Assembly: GCA_016929055.1 (NCBI GenBank)
Contig: JAFGJN010000057.1
Coordinates: forward strand, 1 to 43,397
DNA: 43,397 nucleotides
Direction of reading: 5' to 3'
From: Candidatus Zhuqueibacterota bacterium
Lineage (GTDB): Bacteria > Zhuqueibacterota > Zhuqueibacteria > Residuimicrobiales > Oceaniaggregativiventaceae
In this document: positions 1 to 7,453 of the stretch, in pieces
Position numbering within the stretch: position 1 is the stretch's first letter
Layout of the letters: every line of letters begins with the position of its first letter
Made by a program: the position numbers and the translations under genes
The notes under the pieces: model-generated
What the model saw: only the letters and a program-made list of their open reading frames with translations
The model's database searches: none
Told to the model about the DNA's origin: nothing

Positions 1-522
1 AAGAGCCAACCGATTGACACGGGCACGGGGAGCAAAAGCGTTGATGAGGGATGGGACCAGAACCGCGCATCCTGTGTCGAGCAGGGCATGACCAAAAGCG
101 TGATACGCCGGGGGGTGAGTATCGTCTTCGCCCAGCACCATGGCCGCCGATCCGCCGATACCGTGCAAACAGATCACAAGCGGCGGCGGTATGTCATTCG
201 TCTCCGTCTCCGGTACCAGCAACCGGGCCTGCATCAACAGCCGCTCATCGTGCCGCAATTCGACGAGCCATTCATTGTTGCGCCTTTGCTGCACAACACA
301 GAGCGGTTCACGATCAAAGGTCTGTATTGGAGCGATCATCCGCTCCCAGCAGAGACGAGCCCCGGCGACCGATTCGATAAAAACCGCCTCGGAATCATAG
401 CGCCGCTTCCAAAATTCGTGTTGACGATCGGAATAAGCGAGGATATGATCGGTCAGATAAGCCTCGAGATCGGATGCCGAAGCAGATGTTTTCGATCGGG
501 ACAAATAGATGGATCCTTTCAC
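1..522 (-). CDS. alpha/beta-hydrolase (dienelactone hydrolase/acetyl-esterase-like), 3'-truncated
   Basis: This is the N-terminal 174 codons of a minus-strand gene that runs off the window start. The frame contains PPPLVICLHGIGGSAA followed by a stretch ending LLDTGCAVLVPSL. The HG-x-GGS oxyanion-hole signature and the following strand are typical of serine esterases of the dienelactone-hydrolase/acetyl-xylan-esterase type. The nucleophile elbow and catalytic Asp/His lie outside the window. Two starts are possible: GTG at 522, one base after the stop of the upstream oxidoreductase, or in-frame TTG at 504, which has AAAGGA at a good distance. No ATG fits, so the start is uncertain. It is very probably cotranscribed with the Gfo/Idh/MocA gene. 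A role in deacylating sugars or polysaccharides is inferred from that context only. No signal peptide is evident in either version. Confidence 0.7.
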   Translation of the reverse strand, partial: MKGSIYLSRSKTSASASDLEAYLTDHILAYSDRQHEFWKRRYDSEAVFIESVAGARLCWERMIAPIQTFDREPLCVVQQRRNNEWLVELRHDERLLMQARLLVPETETNDIPPPLVICLHGIGGSAAMVLGEDDTHPPAYHAFGHALLDTGCAVLVPSLINAFAPRARVNRLAL

Positions 523-523
523 T

Positions 524-1528
524 CTATAAGGGTGGCCGGCGCAAAAGAACACTGCCGTCCCTGTCGCGATGAATTTCGATAACGGATTGGAGTCGAGCCG
601 ATTCAATCGCCGCTTCCATCATGGCTTGGGCCATCAAACCCTGGTCGATATCGCAGGGTGAAGGTGCTTTACGGGAAATGGCGTCGATAAAAGCCAGATT
701 TTCCATATAAAATCCGTCTTCCTCCGCGGTTTCGATACGCGATGAGCCGTCGCGCAACTGATAGCCGAGTCGGCTGAAGCGCTGGTCGAGATTGACCGTG
801 CCCTGTGAACCAGAGAGGGTGCAGGCGAATTTACCCTGCAACAAGGCGCGTCCGCAGTCGCCGATCACCAGCGAACCGGCGCATCCGTTGTCAAAATGAA
901 AAACAGCGGCCAGATTGTCCACCACGCCGGTTTTTTGGTGATAATTTCCGCCGACGGCACTCACGGCGATCGGTTCGCTGCGCGCGAAAAAATGGAGCAA
1001 ATCGGCGCCGTGCACGCCCTGAGAAATCACGTTTCCCCCGCCCTGCTCGGGGCAGTTGGCCCAGAACTCTTCCGGCCAGGGGTCGTCCACGATCTGCACG
1101 GAAACCAAAAAAGGGGTGGAAACCGTCCGCCAGGCACGCTCGATCAGCGTATAAAACCGGAACTTGAATCCGGCCATCGCCACGCAGGACGTCTGTTGCG
1201 CAGCGGTTGCGATCTCTTGAGCCTGATCGAGAGTGAGGGCCAGCGGTTTTTCCACGAAAAGATGTTTAGCGGATTTCAGAGTGCGCAAACAATCGTCGAG
1301 GTGCGCATCGGTTCGGCTGAGCACATAGACCGCGTCTATGGATGCATCGTTGAAAATTTCTGTCGCGTCGGTACAAAAATGAATGGCTGTAAAGTGTTCC
1401 GCGAGTTCGCGGGCTCTGTCCACATCGGTATCGCAACATGTGTGCAATCGCACATTCGACATACGCGACAAGCAGACCGCGTGAGTCCGTCCCATATCTC
1501 CGCATCCGATCAGGGCCACATTCAGCAT
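524..1528 (-). CDS. Gfo/Idh/MocA-family NAD(P)-dependent oxidoreductase
   Basis: The 334-residue protein opens with MLNVALIGCGDMGRTHA, a Rossmann fold with the GxGxxG nucleotide-binding motif. It carries FVEKPLAL at about residues 91-98, the conserved EKP motif of Gfo/Idh/MocA dehydrogenases, which act on sugars, inositols or their derivatives. The C-terminal half with GGGNVISQGVHGADLLHFF is the usual substrate-binding alpha/beta domain, with the conserved G-x-H-x-x-D pattern. Length is normal for the family. The ATG at 1528 is preceded by GAGGAAAATCG, a good ribosome-binding site. It lies 180 bases downstream of the URO-D-like gene and abuts the esterase, all on the minus strand, which suggests a three-gene catabolic unit. 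The exact substrate cannot be read from sequence. Confidence 0.88.
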   Translation of the reverse strand: MLNVALIGCGDMGRTHAVCLSRMSNVRLHTCCDTDVDRARELAEHFTAIHFCTDATEIFNDASIDAVYVLSRTDAHLDDCLRTLKSAKHLFVEKPLALTLDQAQEIATAAQQTSCVAMAGFKFRFYTLIERAWRTVSTPFLVSVQIVDDPWPEEFWANCPEQGGGNVISQGVHGADLLHFFARSEPIAVSAVGGNYHQKTGVVDNLAAVFHFDNGCAGSLVIGDCGRALLQGKFACTLSGSQGTVNLDQRFSRLGYQLRDGSSRIETAEEDGFYMENLAFIDAISRKAPSPCDIDQGLMAQAMMEAAIESARLQSVIEIHRDRDGSVLLRRPPL

Positions 1529-1708
1529 CGATTTTCCTCAAGGGGTTGAGCAAACGGCTGACAGCAGATAAGTCCCGGTTGGGGGACACCATCAAAGCCA
1601 ATCAATGTGCAAAATTGAGCAAATCCTCAAAACTGGTTTTTATCAATAGCGAGCCGAGAACAAAATTAAAATACAATATCCCGGTCGCTTTGTCAAGCAC
1701 TACTGCCG

Positions 1709-2779
1709 CTATTCAAGTTTAAATGCCGATTGGGATCGCAGCAGTTGAACAAGATCTCGTGCATCGGCTTTGTCTCGACAGGCGACCTGGAGAAAAACAT
1801 TGCGCTGAGTCAATTCACCGATATGAGCCCGTACCTGGTCGCTGGTACCGTGAAGCAACAGATTACAGTTGCCGGTATGGCGATAGACCGTCTCCAAATT
1901 TTCAAGGCTCGGCAGCGCGTTGGGGTCATTGGAGACTTCGAGCAAGCGCATGCCGGGCAGAGAAGCCAATTTGGGCACATAGTGCCATTTTTCATTGTGA
2001 ACGTGATAGAGCAGCCCTTTATAGTGCCGAGCGAGCTCCGTCTCAACCGGATAACTAAAAGTTTCATAACACTCTGCAGAGCACAACAGTGCGGCATCGT
2101 TTGAAAGGTGGCCAAGTGTTCCGAATGGCATCCAGCCGCCGGTGATCCAAAAAACCGTTCCACCTTCAACCCGATCAGTCCAGCCGATCAGTTGATCAAA
2201 ATACCAGCGTATCCCCTGGCACAGCCTTGCCAGCAGGCGATGTACCAGCTCGGGCTGGAGAACAAAATCGGTAAAAATATCATTGCCGCGAATGGCATTG
2301 GCGATATCCAGCGGCGCCATGGTGCCGCGCAGGGAAATCACATAGGTGTCATCCTGCCAGCGCCGCAACAGCTCGTAACCGCGTTTCATCAGTCGATACC
2401 AGGGTTGATCGGGGGTAAAGGCGAGATTTTCCACGTCTTCGATGTTGTGGATAAAGGGGATGGGCAGCGACGTGGTCTCTTGCAGATGCACCTCGGCGCC
2501 GGTCCAGGCCGAATGCTCAGCGATACCGAACCAGGGGCAAATATTGGGCAAGGTATCATCATCCAGATCTTTTTTCAATTCCCAAAGGGGGCGATAATAC
2601 GCCAGCAAAGCCTGCATCCACTTATCGAGCCGGCCGTGCAGATCAAAATCATTCAGGGGCGGCAAAGGGGGTCGTTCGACCGGAATTTCGCAATGGATGA
2701 GCAGATGCCCAGGAGTCGGGGATTGGTAAAAGGCGCTGGCGCGTCGGACGACGCGGTGGATTTGTTCGGATAAGCCCAT
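1709..2779 (-). CDS. uroporphyrinogen-III decarboxylase-like (URO-D superfamily) protein
   Basis: The protein is 356 residues. Its C-terminal half reads like the URO-D superfamily barrel found in corrinoid methyltransferases and uncharacterised URO-D-like proteins. It has GGWMPFGTLGHLSNDAA, then SAECYETFSYPVET, then YHVHNEKWHYVPKLAS, and finally LLEVSNDPN. True HemE proteins have other N-terminal signatures and sit with heme genes, so a heme role is unlikely. Members of this group often sit beside sugar dehydrogenases in catabolic clusters, as here, and some act on methyl or demethylation substrates. The ATG at 2779 follows GAGGGAACGA. It is probably first in a minus-strand unit with the oxidoreductase and esterase. 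Family membership is fairly likely; the substrate is unknown. Confidence 0.6.
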   Translation of the reverse strand: MGLSEQIHRVVRRASAFYQSPTPGHLLIHCEIPVERPPLPPLNDFDLHGRLDKWMQALLAYYRPLWELKKDLDDDTLPNICPWFGIAEHSAWTGAEVHLQETTSLPIPFIHNIEDVENLAFTPDQPWYRLMKRGYELLRRWQDDTYVISLRGTMAPLDIANAIRGNDIFTDFVLQPELVHRLLARLCQGIRWYFDQLIGWTDRVEGGTVFWITGGWMPFGTLGHLSNDAALLCSAECYETFSYPVETELARHYKGLLYHVHNEKWHYVPKLASLPGMRLLEVSNDPNALPSLENLETVYRHTGNCNLLLHGTSDQVRAHIGELTQRNVFLQVACRDKADARDLVQLLRSQSAFKLE

Positions 2780-3061
2780 TCGTTCCCTCGATGAAAAGAG
2801 CTGGAAAGGTGGAATGAATCCCGTGGTCTGTGTTTGTGGCGTCGATCAAGAGAAATCAAAATAGGTTTTTTTCACCACAATATCCAGAAAAAAGCGTAAA
2901 AATCGCGCGTCTTTTCACCCCTGTTCCCCGTTTATCGCCTCTCTATGCACTCTCATCCCTCCTATCTGCGCGTTCGTCCGCTTATTTTTTTATTCCCCAC
3001 TCAATCATTGTATATTTGCCTGTCAATCAATAACACAGAGATAATAAAAGGAAATCACCGA

Positions 3062-3625
3062 ATGCAAAACAAAACCAAAAGGAAAAAGAGCGGGTCAGTC
3101 AAACCCGACATTCCATTTATTTCGCACGTGTTGCTGATCGCCTCTGTACTGCTGGTCATGACTTTGCCGCAAACAGGATCGGCCGCACCACGGCAGAGTT
3201 TGGCAGCCAATGAATTGTTCATCCCCTTTGGCACGTTGCACATCGAGTATGAACACACGCTCCCAATGCCAAGCACGACCCTGGCAATCTCTGTTTGGCA
3301 TGAATTCAAAGACGTCAAGGCCCGCTGGATCAGCATCAAAAGTCTGTTCTATCCCGGAGGACTACCCCTGAAGGGATTGGGGATCGGATTCAGCTTTGGC
3401 GTCATACGCGGATATGGCCGGAGCCATGAAAACAGTCACTCGAGTCGCGATACACTGCCGACCTTCGGTACTGTGCTGAATTACAATTGGCTGTTCGGCC
3501 ACAAACAACGATTTCTGATGGGCATCGGCTTCAATGGACGATCCTCAATCGGAAAAATCGAAGATGCGTCTCCGCTCAAGCGATTCGATGGTGAAGGCCG
3601 TTTGGTATTCGGAATTGCATTCTAA
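3062..3625 (+). CDS. small secreted/outer-membrane beta-barrel protein, uncharacterised
   Basis: The 187-residue protein has a Lys/Arg-rich N-terminus, then a hydrophobic segment (about residues 18-36, HVLLIASVLLVMTLPQTGSA) ending in an A-x-A-like cleavage region. The rest is alternating aromatic and polar beta strands ending in LVFGIAF; a C-terminal Phe is common in outer-membrane barrels. I chose the ATG at 3062 because AAAAGGAAATC precedes it, although the frame is open further upstream. The gene is followed after 39 bases by a second barrel-like gene, so the two are probably cotranscribed. No enzymatic motif is visible and I do not recognise a named family; it loosely resembles DUF3575-type proteins. 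The membrane location is inferred. Confidence 0.6.
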   Translation: MQNKTKRKKSGSVKPDIPFISHVLLIASVLLVMTLPQTGSAAPRQSLAANELFIPFGTLHIEYEHTLPMPSTTLAISVWHEFKDVKARWISIKSLFYPGGLPLKGLGIGFSFGVIRGYGRSHENSHSSRDTLPTFGTVLNYNWLFGHKQRFLMGIGFNGRSSIGKIEDASPLKRFDGEGRLVFGIAF

Positions 3626-3664
3626 TCACCCACAATACAAACAACACGTAAAAAGGAGAAAAAA

Positions 3665-4276
3665 ATGAAGAGCAAGAAATGGATCCTCATCGCCCTGCTG
3701 GTCGCTTCGGCAAGCGCCCAGGCTCAAAAAAACAACTCGCTGAAAATCGGCGACCGAGAGTTTGGCGTCTATGTGGGAGTTGGCGGACGCAGCAGTTCAG
3801 TTTTTTCGCAGAATGCCGGCTATCTGGATCTCAAAGGCGCGGTTATGCTGAATGACAAATGGAATATCGGTCTGACGTGCTCTGGTCTGTGGTACGACAA
3901 AGCACTCGATCAGTTGGTTGATGACGGGACCTACCATCTCTATGTTGCTTATGGCGGTCTCTTTGTCGAACGGCTGTTTACCCTGAACTCCAACCTGCGC
4001 CTGGTTTTTTCTCTGATGAGCGGTACCGGAGAAGCGTATTACCAGTATGACCGGGATTATCGCAAGGATAAAGTCTGGTCAGAGGAAGTGATCGACAAAG
4101 CCAGTTTCGGTGTGCAGGAGGTCGGAATCGAAATTCAACAACGGCTGTCCAAACGTCTATGGCTCGGCGTGACCGGCACATACCGAAACACCTCACCACT
4201 GGAGCTGATCGATACCGACAAGGATCTGCTCAAAAATGCGGGCGCCGGCATCATGCTGAAATACGATCTGCTCTAG
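3665..4276 (+). CDS. predicted outer-membrane beta-barrel protein
   Basis: The 203-residue protein begins MKSKKWILIALLVASASAQAQ, a clean signal peptide with cleavage near AQA-Q. The remainder alternates short beta strands rich in Gly and aromatics (FGVYVGVGGRSS, DKWNIGLTCSGLWY, RLWLGVTGTYR) and ends in MLKYDLL, as in small 8-stranded outer-membrane barrels. The start follows a strong AAAAAGGAG ribosome-binding site. It is the second gene of a pair with the preceding barrel-like protein, and a perfect 12-bp hairpin follows its stop. No ligand or enzyme function is visible. Membership in a particular barrel family is not claimed. Confidence 0.65.
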   Translation: MKSKKWILIALLVASASAQAQKNNSLKIGDREFGVYVGVGGRSSSVFSQNAGYLDLKGAVMLNDKWNIGLTCSGLWYDKALDQLVDDGTYHLYVAYGGLFVERLFTLNSNLRLVFSLMSGTGEAYYQYDRDYRKDKVWSEEVIDKASFGVQEVGIEIQQRLSKRLWLGVTGTYRNTSPLELIDTDKDLLKNAGAGIMLKYDLL

Positions 4277-4298
4277 TCTCAACAAGAACTCTCGGGTT

Positions 4299-4328
4299 CG
4301 GGCCTGTTGCCGCTGTGCAACAGGCCCG
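4299..4328 (+). terminator. strong hairpin downstream of the barrel-protein pair
   Basis: CGGGCCTGTTGC and GCAACAGGCCCG form a perfect 12-bp stem around the 6-base loop CGCTGT, starting 23 bases after the stop of the second barrel gene. There is no long T tract after it (ATACCCTTT), so termination may be imperfect or the hairpin may act on mRNA stability. It separates the barrel pair from the next hydrolase gene. Confidence 0.65.
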
Positions 4329-4358
4329 ATACCCTTTCACCTCAATTCGGAGCATGCA

Positions 4359-5330
4359 ATGTGTGTTTTTGACACTTTTTTCTATCCCCGAAATAATTTT
4401 TCCGATTCTTCCGGTATCTGCACCACCCTGTGCCCGGAAATCGAGTGCAACCGTCAGCGCATCGTGGTTCATGGAAGCAGAATCGGGAATCCGATTCTGC
4501 TGTGGGTCGACACTCCTTTTCCGTTTCTCAAGCCGTTGTATTCGCTTTATCCGCGTCCATTGGAAAAACGCTTTGTGATGGCGCGCTGGATGCCAAAAAT
4601 CGCTTCAAATCATTCCCTCGATTTTGGCGAGGACGGAAAACCGCTCGATGTCTCGGCCAGCAGACTTGTGATTTCGATCAGCCGCTACCTTCTCGATTTG
4701 CTGCAGCGGGATCGTCTCTTGGTCGTTGGGCAGTCATGGGGAAGCGTGTGGGTACTGAATGCAGCGCAAAAAAGTCCCGATCTCTTTTCTGGGTCTCTTG
4801 GACTATCACCCAGAATAGACGCACGGGAAAGCGACCGTTTGCTCTACCTGGATCTTTGCGCTGCTGTTCGCAAAAACCTGCAGACCAAACTGTTGGCCCA
4901 ACTGACTCAAATGGGCCCACCGCCCTACCATACACAGAAAGAGATCCACTTTTTTTTCCGCCAGCTGGCAAAAACAGATACAAACGAATGCGCAACAGAT
5001 CTGGACGATATGCGCACAACCCGGTTCTGTAAAATAGATGAAATAGCAAAGAGAAAACGAAACGCTTTACAGAATTTTATTTCCGGTTATCAAACCTCGA
5101 TCGAATGCGATTCATCTCTATTTCAGCGCGATTTCAAAGTTCCGATCTGGTTTGTGGCGGGACGATACGACCCGTTTTCCCGGCCGACAGGGGTGGAAAA
5201 GTTTTTTTCCGGACTTTTAGCTAAAGACAAAAAGCTGCTGTGGTTCGAACAATCCAGGCATGCCCCCTGGCACGATGAACCGAAAAAATTCATTCGCATC
5301 GTGACAGAATTGGCCGAGGCGACACGCTGA
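4359..5330 (+). CDS. alpha/beta-fold hydrolase
   Basis: The 323-residue cytosolic-looking protein contains the nucleophile elbow VVGQSWGSVWVL (G-x-S-x-G with Ser at about residue 125). The acid is probably the Asp in VAGRYDPFS, and the His is in QSRHAPWHDEP near the C-terminus. The order Ser-Asp-His and the spacing fit the alpha/beta-hydrolase fold. The HG-type oxyanion stretch may be VVHGSRIGNPILLWVDTP near residue 40, which resembles a proline-iminopeptidase or prolyl-aminopeptidase layout. ATG 4359 follows CGGAG. The N-terminal 30 residues are unusual and could be an extension. It precedes the LytS/LytTR pair by 102 bases, with a promoter in between, so it is probably a separate transcription unit. 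The substrate is unknown. Confidence 0.75.
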   Translation: MCVFDTFFYPRNNFSDSSGICTTLCPEIECNRQRIVVHGSRIGNPILLWVDTPFPFLKPLYSLYPRPLEKRFVMARWMPKIASNHSLDFGEDGKPLDVSASRLVISISRYLLDLLQRDRLLVVGQSWGSVWVLNAAQKSPDLFSGSLGLSPRIDARESDRLLYLDLCAAVRKNLQTKLLAQLTQMGPPPYHTQKEIHFFFRQLAKTDTNECATDLDDMRTTRFCKIDEIAKRKRNALQNFISGYQTSIECDSSLFQRDFKVPIWFVAGRYDPFSRPTGVEKFFSGLLAKDKKLLWFEQSRHAPWHDEPKKFIRIVTELAEATR

Positions 5331-5347
5331 TATTCAGACGTTGTGTT

Positions 5348-5375
5348 TTGATTTGTTGGTGAAAAACCTTATACT
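5348..5375 (+). promoter_or_regulatory. sigma70-type promoter candidate for the LytS/LytTR operon
   Basis: TTGATT and TATACT are separated by 16 bases and lie 58 bases before the histidine kinase start. Both hexamers are close to the consensus of housekeeping promoters. This is predicted by eye only. Confidence 0.45.
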
Positions 5376-5432
5376 CTATTGTTGGGTAGAGGTGCAGATA
5401 AAGTATGATCAAGCGTTCGAACGAGAAACGGC

Positions 5433-6473
5433 ATGAATAAAAGAATCAAACGCATTGCTCTGGTTTGTATCGCATCGGGCGTTTTACAAGCGATTCTGAT
5501 CCTCTATAAACACCTGATCGGTTATGTGCCGCTTACCGGTCTCGCCCATTTTTTTGTGATCTGGCTCAATGCCACCTTTTTTACAGCCTTGATGCTGGCT
5601 TTGATCCTTTCGATCGACTTGACGATAATCACCGCCCTGGATTCCAGATGGTCCTGGCAAATGTCGATCGGCAAGCGACTGATCACGGAAACAGGAGTAA
5701 CCATCGCGGCCGGCATTTTTATCGGCTCCTTGCTGACCCTGATTGCCCAACTCTTGTGGGGATATGAACAACCGCTGGCACAGGTCTATCTGATCAACGC
5801 AACGATCGGTCTGATCGCCAATCTGGTTCTGATGGCAATTTTGGAAGCGATTCGCTTTTTTCGACAACATCAGGACTCGCTTTTGCGCACCCAGGTATTG
5901 GAACGGGAAAATATCCGTCTTCGGTTTGAAACCCTGAAAAAACAACTCGATCCCCATTTTCTGTTCAACAGTTTGAATGTCCTTTCCTCGCTTATTAAAA
6001 ACGATCGGGACAAGGCACAGCAATTCATCGACGAGTTTTCTACTGTATACCGCTATATCCTGGATGTGATCGACAAACCGGTGGTAACCGTTCAGAACGA
6101 ACTCGATTTCGTGGCTTCCTATTCCTATTTGCAGCAAATTCGATTCGGCCAGGCAATCGAGATCAGGTACTCTGTGGATGACTCTATTTTGCAGAGATGG
6201 ATCCCCCCTCTGGCGGTACAATGCCTGCTGGAAAATGCCTTCAAGCACAACATCGCCACTCCCGAACAACCGTTGCTGATTCGAATCGAATCCCGAGACA
6301 ATCGGCTGCTGGTGATCAACAGGCTGCAACTGAAAGATCGATCCGAGACCGGGCGCGGAATGGGATTGGAAAATCTGAAAAATCGCTACCTTTTGCTCGG
6401 CGAGCCATCACCTGATGTCGTTTTGACAGGAAGCGACTATATCGTCGGCTTGCCCTTAATCGAGGCGGATTAG
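5433..6473 (+). CDS. LytS/YehU-type sensor histidine kinase
   Basis: The 346-residue membrane kinase has about four hydrophobic segments in residues 1-145. A short coiled linker follows (QDSLLRTQVLERENIRLRFE), then a His_kinase (PF06580-type) domain with KKQLDPHFLFNSLN, where His175 is the expected phospho-acceptor. An N-box-like LLENAFKHN and the ATPase glycine stretch GRGMGLENLKNR complete the catalytic core. No extracellular sensor domain is obvious, so the signal is probably sensed in the membrane. The stop is one base before the start of the LytTR regulator, which makes cotranscription and partnership very likely. The family controls cell-surface, autolysis or metabolite-uptake genes in other bacteria. 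The targets here are unknown. Confidence 0.92.
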   Translation: MNKRIKRIALVCIASGVLQAILILYKHLIGYVPLTGLAHFFVIWLNATFFTALMLALILSIDLTIITALDSRWSWQMSIGKRLITETGVTIAAGIFIGSLLTLIAQLLWGYEQPLAQVYLINATIGLIANLVLMAILEAIRFFRQHQDSLLRTQVLERENIRLRFETLKKQLDPHFLFNSLNVLSSLIKNDRDKAQQFIDEFSTVYRYILDVIDKPVVTVQNELDFVASYSYLQQIRFGQAIEIRYSVDDSILQRWIPPLAVQCLLENAFKHNIATPEQPLLIRIESRDNRLLVINRLQLKDRSETGRGMGLENLKNRYLLLGEPSPDVVLTGSDYIVGLPLIEAD

Positions 6474-6474
6474 C

Positions 6475-7230
6475 ATGAAAATCGCCATTATCGAAGACGA
6501 AAAACTGGCAGCGGATCGCCTGGAGGAGCTGATTCATACGATCGAACCCGAGGCGGAGATTGTCGCTCGCCTCGAGTCGGTCGCCCGCGCGGTTTCCTGG
6601 CTAGCGGAAAACCGCGCCGATCTGCTCTTTGTTGACATTCAACTCTCCGACGGCCAGAGTTTCGCCATCTTTGAACAGGTGCGGGTCGAGGCTCCGGTGA
6701 TCTTGACCACCGCCTATGATCAGTATGCGATTCGAGCTTTCAAGCTCAACAGCATCGATTACCTGCTCAAACCCATTCGCCGGGAAGAGTTGGCCGCTGC
6801 ACTGACGAAATATCGCCATCTGCGCACGGCCTATCAGCCCGATCTGGGAGCTTTGATCAAGAGTCTGACCAAAACCCAGACCATTTACAAGCAGCGGTTT
6901 ATCGTGCAGATCGGCGAACGAATCAAGAGCATCGAGAGCCACGAAATCGCCTATTTTTATGCTCTGGAAAAAGGCGTCTATTTGACCACGAACAAAAATC
7001 AGACCTATACCATCGACTGGACTCTGGATCGGCTGCAGGAGGTTCTGGATCCCGAGTTGTTTTTTCGGATCAACCGTAAAATCATTCTCCGCTACGAGGC
7101 GATCCGCAACATGACAGCCTATTCGCGCGCTCGGATTAAAATCGATCTCCACCCGCCGGCGCCCAAAAGTGTGGATGCGGTGGTCAGCGTCGAACGCGCA
7201 CCGCGATTCCGCGACTGGATCGATCGATAG
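6475..7230 (+). CDS. LytTR-family response regulator
   Basis: The 251-residue protein has a receiver domain in residues 1-120 with the acidic pair in IIEDEK, phospho-acceptor Asp54 in LLFVDIQLSDG, a Thr in ILTTAYD and the conserved Lys99 in YLLKPI. A LytTR DNA-binding domain occupies about residues 140-245, including RFIVQIGERIKSI, IAYFYALEKGVYL and FFRINRKIILRYEAI. LytTR regulators bind paired direct repeats upstream of their target promoters. The gene starts one base after the kinase stop. No obvious LytTR site was located by eye, so the regulon is not predictable from this window. Confidence 0.93.
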   Translation: MKIAIIEDEKLAADRLEELIHTIEPEAEIVARLESVARAVSWLAENRADLLFVDIQLSDGQSFAIFEQVRVEAPVILTTAYDQYAIRAFKLNSIDYLLKPIRREELAAALTKYRHLRTAYQPDLGALIKSLTKTQTIYKQRFIVQIGERIKSIESHEIAYFYALEKGVYLTTNKNQTYTIDWTLDRLQEVLDPELFFRINRKIILRYEAIRNMTAYSRARIKIDLHPPAPKSVDAVVSVERAPRFRDWIDR

Positions 7231-7391
7231 CGATTCCGACCCCAAATGCCCACCAGCGAAAAGCTTGATCAACCCTCCTGTCTTTTGAGACACCAGCAAA
7301 CAATCCCCAAGATACAGAAAATCATCAAATTGATCCGTCCATTCAACCGCCCACAAAATCCGACATTTTTTTCAGCATCGACAAGAATTGC

Positions 7392-7420
7392 TTGCATTTT
7401 TATCAAAATATGCTTAAAAG
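7392..7420 (+). promoter_or_regulatory. promoter candidate for the acyl-ACP synthetase gene
   Basis: TTGCAT and TAAAAG are spaced by 17 bases in an AT-rich stretch 34 bases before the start codon. The -10 is only a 4-of-6 match, so this is weaker than the other promoter candidates in the window. Confidence 0.35.
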
Positions 7421-7453
7421 TGTAACTGAATCATATTCAGGAGAAAACAACAA

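Noticed and set aside
51-582. Plus-strand open frames at the window start
   Set aside because: They are shadows of the minus-strand esterase; the translations are Arg/Pro-rich, have no ribosome-binding site and show no domain.
1709-2779. hemE (true uroporphyrinogen decarboxylase)
   Set aside because: The similarity is to the wider URO-D superfamily; neighbours are sugar-type enzymes, not heme genes.
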